Shown: positions 7,169-13,277 of the stretch, piece after piece | How the letters are laid out: each line of letters opens with the position of its first letter | Position numbering within the stretch: position 1 is the stretch's first letter | Source of the DNA: Aalborgiella sp031390045 | GTDB taxonomy: Bacteria > Pseudomonadota > Gammaproteobacteria > Burkholderiales > Burkholderiaceae_C | DNA length: 18,468 nucleotides | Reading direction: 5' to 3' | Assembly (NCBI GenBank): GCA_031390045.1 | Contig: JANMTB010000054.1 | Span: forward strand, 1-18,468 | Position numbers and translations under genes: made by a program | Notes under the pieces: model-generated | Told to the model about the DNA's origin: nothing | The model's database searches: none | The model's input: only the letters and a program-made list of their open reading frames with translations

Positions 7169-9619
7169 ATGTCCGCACCTATTGCATTACCTGCTAGCCC
7201 TTTAGATTTACCGCTGTTGCCATTGCGTGACGTGGTGGTGTTTCCGCACATGGTTATTCCATTGTTTGTGGGTCGCCCAAAAAGTATCAAAGCTTTAGAA
7301 CTGGCGATGGCGGCTGAACGTCGCATCATGTTGGTCGCGCAAAAAACGGCTGCCAAAGACGAACCGTCAGTGACGGACATGTTTGATGTTGGCTGTGTCT
7401 CAACAATTCTGCAAATGCTTAAGCTGCCTGATGGCACGGTGAAGGTGTTGGTTGAAGGTCAACAGCGTGCCACCGTGAATCGTGTTGATGATGCTGAATC
7501 GCATTTCACAGCCAACATCACACCGATTGAAACGCAAGATGTGAAGCTGACAGCCAAAGGCGAAAAAACGCCGGAGATAGAAGCTTTGCGCCGCGTGGTG
7601 ATGCAGCAGTTTGACCAATACGTCAAACTCAACAAGAAAATCCCGCCAGAAATATTGAGTTCAATTTCTAGCATTGACGACCCAGGCCGTTTGGCGGACA
7701 CGATTGCTGCTCACTTGCCTTTGAAGCTTGAAAACAAGCAAATTATTCTAGATTTGTCGGACATCAAAGCACGCTTAGAAAGTTTGTTCGAGCAAATCGA
7801 GCGTGAAGTTGATATTCTCAATGTCGACAAAAAAATCCGTGGCCGTGTCAAGCGCCAAATGGAAAAGAACCAACGCGATTTTTATTTGAACGAGCAAGTC
7901 AAAGCCATCCAAAAAGAATTGGGCGATGGTGAAGAGGGTGCTGATGTTGACGAGTTAGACAAAAAAATCAAACTCGCCAAAATGAGCAAAGAGGCGTTGA
8001 AGAAAGCGCAAGCAGAGCTCAAAAAACTCAAGCTCATGTCGCCGATGTCTGCTGAAGCCACTGTGGTGCGCAACTACATTGATGTGCTGATTGGTTTGCC
8101 ATGGGCGAAGAAAACCAAAATCAAACACGATTTGCCTGAAGCCGAGAAGGTGCTGAATGAAGACCATTACGGCTTGGACAAAGTCAAAGACCGTATTTTG
8201 GAATATCTCGCGGTGCAGCAGCGTGTTGATAAAGTCAAAGCGCCCATTCTGTGTTTGGTGGGTCCACCTGGCGTGGGTAAAACATCGTTGGGTCAATCTA
8301 TTGCCAAAGCTACGGGGCGTAAATTTGTCCGTATGGCTTTAGGTGGCATGCGTGACGAGGCCGAAATTCGTGGCCATCGCCGTACCTACATCGGCGCTTT
8401 GCCAGGCAAGGTGTTGTCGAATTTGAGTAAAGTGGGTACGCGTAATCCGTTGTTCTTGCTAGACGAAATCGACAAACTTGGGACTGAATACCGTGGCGAT
8501 CCTTCAAGTGCGTTATTAGAGGTTTTAGATCCTGAGCAAAACCACACCTTTGCGGACCATTACGTCGAAGTAGATTTTGATCTGAGTGATGTGATGTTTG
8601 TCGCGACCTCAAACTCCATGAACATTCCTTCGGCTTTGCTGGATCGTATGGAGGTGATTCGTCTGGCCGGTTATACCGAAGACGAAAAAACCAATATTGC
8701 CATTACCTATTTGCTGCCCAAGCAGATGTCAAACAACGGTGTGAAAGCCAGCGAATTGAAGATTCCGTACGAAACCGTGCGTGACATCGTGCGCTACTAC
8801 ACGCGCGAAGCGGGTGTTCGGTCTTTAGAGCGCGAGTTGTCGAAAATTTGCCGAAAAGTCGTCAAAGGCTTGTTGCTTAAGAAATACAAAGCACCGGTTG
8901 TTGTAACACCTGACTCGTTGAATGATTATTTGGGCGTACGCAAATTTAGCTACGGCCGAGCTGAAGAGCAAAATCAAATTGGCCAAGTGGTTGGCTTGGC
9001 TTGGACAGAAGTGGGTGGCGACTTGCTGACCATTGAAGCCGCTATCATGCCTGGTAAAGGGGTCATCACGCGTACGGGTTCGCTGGGCGATGTGATGAAA
9101 GAGTCCGTCGAAGCAGCGCGTACTGTGGTGCGTAGCCGCGCCAAGCGCTTGGGCATCAAAGAAGAGATGTTTGAGAAGCGTGATATTCATATCCACGTGC
9201 CTGATGGCGCTACGCCTAAAGATGGTCCGAGCGCGGGTGCAGCGATGACGACCGCATTTGTTTCTGCGTTAACAGGTATTCCGGTACGTGGTGATGTGGC
9301 GATGACGGGTGAGATTACGCTACGCGGCGAAGTGACTGCGATTGGTGGATTAAAGGAAAAACTACTCGCAGCTTTGCGAGGTGGCATCAAAACCGTGTTG
9401 ATCCCTGAAGAAAATGCCAAAGATTTGCAAGACATTCCTGAAAACGTCAAAAACGGTTTGGAAATCGTACCTGTTCGTTGGATCGATAAAGTCTTAGAGT
9501 TGGCTTTGGAGCGTATGCCACAACCGCTGCCAGATGTTGATCCATTGGTTGAAGCTGCAGCTGCTGTTACAGGCATGGCAGCAACGCAGTCTGCACCTAT
9601 AGAATCTGTGAAACATTAA
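7169..9619 (+). CDS. lon: Lon, ATP-dependent serine protease
   Basis: Homohexameric AAA+ protease for misfolded proteins and unstable regulators. 816 residues, slightly longer than E. coli Lon because of an Ala-rich C-terminal tail after about residue 785. Order: N-terminal substrate-recognition domain (PLLPLRDVVVFPHMVIPLFVGR, from 15), coiled-coil region at about 195-290, Walker A GPPGVGKT (365-372), Walker B LFLLDEIDK (428-436), and C-terminal protease domain with S688 in DGPSAG and K731 in GLKEKLL forming the Ser-Lys dyad, 43 residues apart as in E. coli. Start ATG 7169 is supported by AAGGA (7159-7163), 5 nt upstream. Its stop lies in a 14-bp tandem repeat. Confidence 0.98.
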   Translation: MSAPIALPASPLDLPLLPLRDVVVFPHMVIPLFVGRPKSIKALELAMAAERRIMLVAQKTAAKDEPSVTDMFDVGCVSTILQMLKLPDGTVKVLVEGQQRATVNRVDDAESHFTANITPIETQDVKLTAKGEKTPEIEALRRVVMQQFDQYVKLNKKIPPEILSSISSIDDPGRLADTIAAHLPLKLENKQIILDLSDIKARLESLFEQIEREVDILNVDKKIRGRVKRQMEKNQRDFYLNEQVKAIQKELGDGEEGADVDELDKKIKLAKMSKEALKKAQAELKKLKLMSPMSAEATVVRNYIDVLIGLPWAKKTKIKHDLPEAEKVLNEDHYGLDKVKDRILEYLAVQQRVDKVKAPILCLVGPPGVGKTSLGQSIAKATGRKFVRMALGGMRDEAEIRGHRRTYIGALPGKVLSNLSKVGTRNPLFLLDEIDKLGTEYRGDPSSALLEVLDPEQNHTFADHYVEVDFDLSDVMFVATSNSMNIPSALLDRMEVIRLAGYTEDEKTNIAITYLLPKQMSNNGVKASELKIPYETVRDIVRYYTREAGVRSLERELSKICRKVVKGLLLKKYKAPVVVTPDSLNDYLGVRKFSYGRAEEQNQIGQVVGLAWTEVGGDLLTIEAAIMPGKGVITRTGSLGDVMKESVEAARTVVRSRAKRLGIKEEMFEKRDIHIHVPDGATPKDGPSAGAAMTTAFVSALTGIPVRGDVAMTGEITLRGEVTAIGGLKEKLLAALRGGIKTVLIPEENAKDLQDIPENVKNGLEIVPVRWIDKVLELALERMPQPLPDVDPLVEAAAAVTGMAATQSAPIESVKH

Positions 9620-9642
9620 TTCGTAGACATTAATTCATAGAG
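9615..9642 (+). repeat. 14-bp tandem duplication spanning the lon stop codon
   Basis: ATTAATTCGTAGAC (9615-9628) is followed directly by ATTAATTCATAGAG (9629-9642), 12 of 14 identical. The first unit contains the lon stop codon TAA (9617-9619). A related AATTCGT recurs at the tRNA-Gly promoter. Confidence 0.5.
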
Positions 9643-9660
9643 ACAGAAAAGCACGAAAAA

Positions 9661-9680
9661 ATAGACTATAATTCGTCTAT
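9661..9680 (+). promoter_or_regulatory. -10 element of tRNA-Gly inside an inverted repeat
   Basis: A perfect TATAAT (9667-9672) stands 14 bp before tRNA-Gly, which suits a tRNA promoter with a short 5' leader. It is framed by ATAGAC (9661-9666) and GTCTAT (9675-9680), a perfect 6-bp inverted repeat. No good -35 hexamer is found at normal spacing. Confidence 0.55.
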
Positions 9681-9686
9681 CGAAAT

Positions 9687-9762
9687 GCGGGAATAGCTCA
9701 GTTGGTAGAGCGCAACCTTGCCAAGGTTGAGGTCGAGAGTTCGAGACTCTTTTCCCGCTCCA
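9687..9762 (+). tRNA. tRNA-Gly, anticodon GCC
   Basis: 76 nt with encoded CCA. Acceptor GCGGGAA (9687-9693) pairs with TTCCCGC (9752-9758), discriminator T. The anticodon stem CAACC/GGTTG encloses TTGCCAA, with GCC at 9720-9722. D-arm AGCTCAGTTGGTAGAGC and T-arm GTTCGAGAC are normal. First of the tRNA group behind lon. Confidence 0.97.
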
Positions 9763-9769
9763 ATTTTTC

Positions 9770-9798
9770 AAAAAGGGAAGCTCAGGCTTCCCTTTTTT
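9770..9798 (+). terminator. Rho-independent terminator after tRNA-Gly
   Basis: AAAAGGGAAGC (9771-9781), loop TCAG, then GCTTCCCTTTT (9786-9796), followed by TT. A perfect stem with a T-rich end, 8 nt after the tRNA-Gly CCA. It should separate tRNA-Gly from the next two tRNAs. Confidence 0.9.
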
Positions 9799-9887
9799 GT
9801 AAGTAATATCTGTACGGTAAAACGTATTCGGTAAAAACGGTCAATACCAAGCAACTGCTAAAATATTGATTCGTTTGGTAGAGTTTT

Positions 9888-9961
9888 GGCGCAGTAACAA
9901 AGCGGTTATGTACCGGATTGCAAATCCGAGTAGGTCGGTTCGACTCCGGCCTGCGCCTCCA
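9888..9961 (+). tRNA. tRNA-Cys, anticodon GCA
   Basis: 74 nt with encoded CCA. Acceptor GGCGCAG (9888-9894) pairs with CTGCGCC (9951-9957), discriminator T. Anticodon GCA at 9920-9922 in loop TTGCAAA; T-arm GGTTCGACTCC. The outermost anticodon-stem pair is C-A. TAAAAT at 9859-9864 is a possible -10, but no convincing -35 is seen. Confidence 0.96.
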
Positions 9962-9970
9962 AATTGCCCA

Positions 9971-9994
9971 GTTTTGTGTATTTACATGCAAAAC
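9971..9994 (+). other. Hairpin between tRNA-Cys and tRNA-Leu(UAA)
   Basis: GTTTTGTGT and ATGCAAAAC form a 9-bp stem with two G-U pairs around a 6-nt loop. It has no T tail, so it is not a typical terminator. It sits in the 39-nt spacer of what is probably one transcript for the two tRNAs and may mark a processing spacer. Confidence 0.4.
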
Positions 9995-10000
9995 TTGACA

Positions 10001-10094
10001 GCCTCGATGGTGGAATAGGTAGACACAGCGGACTTAAAATCCGCCGCTTTCGTTCATAGCGGGCGTGCCGGTTCGATTCCGGCTCGAGGCACCA
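10001..10094 (+). tRNA. tRNA-Leu, anticodon UAA, with a long variable arm
   Basis: 94 nt with encoded CCA. Acceptor GCCTCGA (10001-10007) pairs with TCGAGGC (10084-10090), discriminator A. Anticodon stem GCGGA/TCCGC with loop CTTAAAA, TAA at 10035-10037. The variable region between anticodon and T stems is about 22 nt, with a CGCT/AGCG stem and a 9-nt loop, longer than the roughly 16 nt of the E. coli counterpart. Confidence 0.95.
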
Positions 10095-10117
10095 ATCAAA
10101 TTCAATTTTTAACGCTA

Positions 10118-10174
10118 AATATGCTTATAGACGGCGTATTATATGTCTATGATGCTATTAAGAATATAGCAATT
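10118..10174 (-). repeat. Dispersed ~57-bp element, copy C
   Basis: Read on the minus strand it aligns without gaps to copy A (2437-2493), 38 of 57 positions by hand count, including AATACGCCG and CATATT. Its start forms a perfect inverted repeat TGCTAT-N7-ATAGCA. It lies 23 bp after tRNA-Leu(UAA), in the 191-bp gap before the next gene. Confidence 0.7.
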
Positions 10175-10226
10175 TGAGACCCCACTTATTTTATGTTTTT
10201 TACATTTGGGAGTTCGCATCTCAAAT
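10172..10226 (+). repeat. Inverted repeat upstream of the Gly-tailed hypothetical gene
   Basis: ATTTGAGA (10172-10179) and TCTCAAAT (10219-10226) are perfect inverted copies 39 bp apart, with CCCA/TGGG inside as a possible second stem. The block abuts repeat copy C and ends 59 bp before the start at 10286. It may be an RNA structure in the leader or the edge of a larger mobile repeat. Confidence 0.35.
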
Positions 10227-10285
10227 AGCCAATTACCGTCAATTTGCGGTATCCTTAGACCATATTTCGCTGATTTGTTACCACT

Positions 10286-10939
10286 ATGACACGCTATAAC
10301 GCCCCTTTTGAAATTCATGTGCATGGCCAAGTCGCCTTGTTACCCAGCGTTAAATTTGAGCAAATTCAAGATGCGCTCAAGCCGTTGTGGAAATATGCGG
10401 GTGCGAAATCTCTTACGGATGGTGCGACTAGTTCGTATGAGGAGGAGCCAGGCATTAAATTTGATGCGGCAGAACACCTGTTGCAAATGTGCTGGACCGT
10501 GCCGGGCGACGAAGATTTCCGCCAATCGCTGGATGAAATGTGTATGAATCTCAACGAGCTAGCCGAGAGCGGCGCAGCGATTGAGGTCACTTTTTATGAT
10601 ACCGAATTTGATGACGAAGACCGTGAAGACGATCCTGCCGCTGAAGATGACTCCCGAGACGATTTTTTGATGCTGTTTGTCGGCCCAACACCCGCTGCTA
10701 TCATGCAAGTGCAACGCGATTTGTTGGTACAAGACGTCGTGAACTTGATGGAGCGTCATTTTGATGGCTCTGAGCTTGCTGGCGTTGTAGCAGAAGTCGA
10801 TAAATTGTTTACCGAGCGTTTTGATGCTTTGGTAAATTCTCTAGAGCTTGGCAAACCGCCACGTGGTTACGGTGGTAGTGGTGGCAGTGGTGGCGGTTCC
10901 GGGCACGGTGGTGGTCGTCGTCCAAGACATTTACATTAA
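10286..10939 (+). CDS. Conserved acidic protein of unknown function with Gly-rich tail
   Basis: Protein of 217 residues that I recall as a conserved Burkholderiales family of unknown function (possibly catalogued as DUF6806; the number is from memory). Visible: a folded N-terminal part containing WKYAG and CWTVPGDEDFRQSLDEMC; a strongly acidic stretch at about 106-126 (TEFDDEDREDD...); a hydrophobic strand FLMLFVGPTPAA; an amphipathic region VQRDLLVQDVVNLMERHF; and a low-complexity Gly/Ser tail from 193 ending in basic RRPRHLH. There is no signal peptide or membrane segment, so it is likely cytoplasmic. ATG 10286 matches the family start as I recall it but has no clear Shine-Dalgarno. It is followed by a terminator at 10997. 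No function is assigned. Confidence 0.85.
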   Translation: MTRYNAPFEIHVHGQVALLPSVKFEQIQDALKPLWKYAGAKSLTDGATSSYEEEPGIKFDAAEHLLQMCWTVPGDEDFRQSLDEMCMNLNELAESGAAIEVTFYDTEFDDEDREDDPAAEDDSRDDFLMLFVGPTPAAIMQVQRDLLVQDVVNLMERHFDGSELAGVVAEVDKLFTERFDALVNSLELGKPPRGYGGSGGSGGGSGHGGGRRPRHLH

Positions 10940-10996
10940 TTTTGTGTAGACCAATCGTCGCGTTGAATTTTTTGATTAAAGGTAAGCGACAATGAG

Positions 10997-11026
10997 ATTG
11001 AAACCACCTTCGGTTTCGATTTTTTT
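10997..11026 (+). terminator. Rho-independent terminator, 15 nt before the MFS gene
   Basis: ATTGAAACC (10997-11005), loop ACCTTC, GGTTTCGAT (11012-11020): nine pairs including one G-U, then a run of seven T (11020-11026). It would end the upstream transcript, but it sits so close to the next start codon that it lies in that gene's own leader unless its promoter overlaps the hairpin. Confidence 0.75.
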
Positions 11027-11041
11027 GATGAGAGCTGACCT

Positions 11042-12340
11042 ATGGCACTTTTTTCTCAAGATTCACTGAACCCCGGTGTTAAAAAACGAGAGGTCTTTGG
11101 TTGGGCGATGTACGACTTTGCCAATTCTGGCTACACCACCGTCGTTATCACCGCTGTTTTCGCCGCTTATTTTGTGGGTGGAATCGCTGGAAAAGCCGAG
11201 TGGGCCACGTTTGCATGGACGGCAGCACTCAGCGTGTCCTATGCCATCGTCATGTTAACGATGCCCAGTATCGGTGCTTACGCTGATATGCGTGCGGCCA
11301 AAAAACGCTTTTTGGTGCTCACCACAATAGCTTGCGTCGTCGCCACAGCTGCCTTGGCGTTTGCGGGGCCAGGCAGTGTGGCTTTTGCAATTGTGTTGAT
11401 CATTTTGTCGAATACTTTTTATTCCTATGGCGAGTCATTAACTGGTTCTTTTTTGCCAGAGCTAGCGCGTCCAGAAGCGTTCGGCAAAGTCAGCGGCTGG
11501 GGTTGGAGCTTTGGCTACTTCGGCGGTATGCTGGCTTTGGGTATTAGCTTGGGTTATGTCTTATGGGCGCAAAGCAATGGCATTCCCGCAGACAAATTTG
11601 TACCAGTGACCATGCTGATCACGGCGGTGATTTACGGTGCAGCGGCTAGTGTTACTTTTTGGTTGTTGAAAGAGCGTGCATTACCTAACCCAAATGCGAT
11701 GCGTCAAAGTGGTTTCAAAGCCTCATTGGATCAATTGAAAACCACATTTAACCAAGCCAAACGCTACAAAGACTTCATGTGGTTTTTAGCCTGTGGAGTT
11801 TGTTATCAAGGCGGTGTAGCCGTCGCTATTACGTTAGCAGCGATTTATGCTGAACAAGTCATAGGTTTTTTGCCGCAAGAAACCATGGTGCTCATTTTCG
11901 TATTGAATCTTGCCGCTGCTGTTGGGGCTTTTAGTTTTGGTTATTTCCAAGACAAAGTTGGCCACAAAATTGCTTTGGGTGTTACGTTAGTTGGCTGGAT
12001 TGCGACCTGTGTGATTGCAGCTATCACCACGACAAAAGGCGGTTTTTGGTATGCCGCTGGTATTGCTGGGTTTTGCATGGGTAGTAGTCAATCCGCTGGA
12101 CGCGCTATGGCGGCCATGTTTGCACCACCCAAGCAAGTCGGTGAATTTTTTGGACTGTGGACGTTTGCCACGCGCTTGGCAAGCATCATTGGGCCATTGA
12201 GCTATGGAGCAATTACTTGGATGACTGGTGGCAATCAACGTATCGCCATCATGTCAACGTCGGCGTTGTTTATTGCAGGTTTGTTGCTGCTTATGCCTGT
12301 GAATGTCGCGCGTGGACGCGAGGCAGCGTTGAAGTCATGA
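11042..12340 (+). CDS. MFS transporter, UMF1 (Atg22-like) family
   Basis: Integral membrane protein of 432 residues with about twelve hydrophobic segments, in the inner membrane. The N-terminal REVFGWAMYDFANSGYTTVV (16-35) is the hallmark of the UMF1/Atg22-like MFS family. A second conserved block, GSSQSAGRAMAAMFAPP followed by EFFGLWTFATRLASIIGP, lies in the C-terminal half. Yeast Atg22 exports amino acids from the vacuole; the substrate of bacterial members is generally unknown, so I give none. The start ATG 11042 has a GAGAG upstream. The gene precedes a hydrolase (28 bp) and relA (3 bp further on), suggesting one transcript. The terminator hairpin in its leader is odd. Confidence 0.9.
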   Translation: MALFSQDSLNPGVKKREVFGWAMYDFANSGYTTVVITAVFAAYFVGGIAGKAEWATFAWTAALSVSYAIVMLTMPSIGAYADMRAAKKRFLVLTTIACVVATAALAFAGPGSVAFAIVLIILSNTFYSYGESLTGSFLPELARPEAFGKVSGWGWSFGYFGGMLALGISLGYVLWAQSNGIPADKFVPVTMLITAVIYGAAASVTFWLLKERALPNPNAMRQSGFKASLDQLKTTFNQAKRYKDFMWFLACGVCYQGGVAVAITLAAIYAEQVIGFLPQETMVLIFVLNLAAAVGAFSFGYFQDKVGHKIALGVTLVGWIATCVIAAITTTKGGFWYAAGIAGFCMGSSQSAGRAMAAMFAPPKQVGEFFGLWTFATRLASIIGPLSYGAITWMTGGNQRIAIMSTSALFIAGLLLLMPVNVARGREAALKS

Positions 12341-12368
12341 ACGCAGAAGAGTCTGAGAGTTTAAAAGT

Positions 12369-13274
12369 ATGAACCAACCAACATTAAATTTTGTCGATTG
12401 CCCAGACGCGCAAGGTCAGCATCGCATAGCTTATTGGCAGTGGGGCGATGCAGCCTGCGATTACGTCATCATTTGTGCGCACGGTTTGTCGCGCCAAGGA
12501 AGAGATTTTGATGTCCTAGCGCAAGCACTGTGTGACGCAGCGCCAGGCAGGGTGCGCGTCGTTTGCCCTGATGTTGTTGGTCGTGGTAAAAGCGATTGGC
12601 TCAAAGACCCCATGGGCTACCACATTCCGCAATATGCGTCAGATATGGTTACATTGATCAATCAGCTGCAACCCAAAACATTGGATTGGGTAGGCACCAG
12701 CATGGGTGGCTTGATTGGTATGGTGATTTGTGGACAACCAGATTTACCATTGCCCGTAAAAGTCAGAAAACTCGTTTTAAATGACGTTGGCCCAGCGCTT
12801 GAATGGACAGCCATTCAACGCATTGGGCAATACATCGGTAAAACGGGTCAGTTCGATAGCGTGCAGCAGGCTGCAGATGCCATGTGGGCTATCTCTAGCA
12901 GCTTTGGACCACATACACCTGCTCAATGGCTGGCTTTGTCGCAAGCGATGGTTAAACCTTCAAGCACAGGTACTGGTACAGGTTTTACCTTGCACTACGA
13001 CCCTGCATTGGCCGTTCCTTTCACTTCTGCGACTGAAGAATCAACCAAGCTAGGCGAAGCCATGCTGTGGACACTTTATGACAACATAAAAGCACAAACT
13101 CTGCTCACACGCGGAGCTCAATCAGATTTGCTGTCCGTGGCTACTGCGCTTGCCATGACCGAACGCGGCCCGAAGGCGCAGCTGGTTGAGTTTGCAGGAG
13201 TTGGGCATGCGCCCACCTTTGTAGCACTTGACCAAGTTGAAGTAGTCGTTGATTTTTTACTGGGGAAGCCATAA
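12369..13274 (+). CDS. Alpha/beta-fold hydrolase
   Basis: Protein of 301 residues with the alpha/beta hydrolase fold. Catalytic triad candidates: S111 in the nucleophile elbow GTSMGG, D253 in GAQSDLL, H280 in GVGHAPTF. The oxyanion region is HG at 38-39, and PDVVGRGKSDW (67-77) is the usual strand-turn. There is no signal peptide, so it is likely cytoplasmic. Cap-domain sequence (about 140-230) does not reveal the substrate; esterase, lipase or C-C hydrolase activity are all possible. It stands between the MFS gene and relA and ends 3 bp before the relA GTG start, which suggests translational coupling with relA. The fold is certain, the reaction unknown. Confidence 0.92.
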   Translation: MNQPTLNFVDCPDAQGQHRIAYWQWGDAACDYVIICAHGLSRQGRDFDVLAQALCDAAPGRVRVVCPDVVGRGKSDWLKDPMGYHIPQYASDMVTLINQLQPKTLDWVGTSMGGLIGMVICGQPDLPLPVKVRKLVLNDVGPALEWTAIQRIGQYIGKTGQFDSVQQAADAMWAISSSFGPHTPAQWLALSQAMVKPSSTGTGTGFTLHYDPALAVPFTSATEESTKLGEAMLWTLYDNIKAQTLLTRGAQSDLLSVATALAMTERGPKAQLVEFAGVGHAPTFVALDQVEVVVDFLLGKP

Positions 13275-13277
13275 CCA

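Noticed and set aside
9815..9842. Tandem CGGTAAAA repeat with 14-bp period before tRNA-Cys
   Set aside because: Only the first eight bases repeat (9 of 14 overall), too weak to separate from chance.
9782..9991. Minus-strand open frame over tRNA-Cys (contains RRRPESNRPTRICNP)
   Set aside because: This is the familiar false protein made by translating a tRNA antisense.
9995..10000. Perfect TTGACA immediately before tRNA-Leu(UAA)
   Set aside because: A -10 at normal spacing would fall inside the tRNA and none is present.
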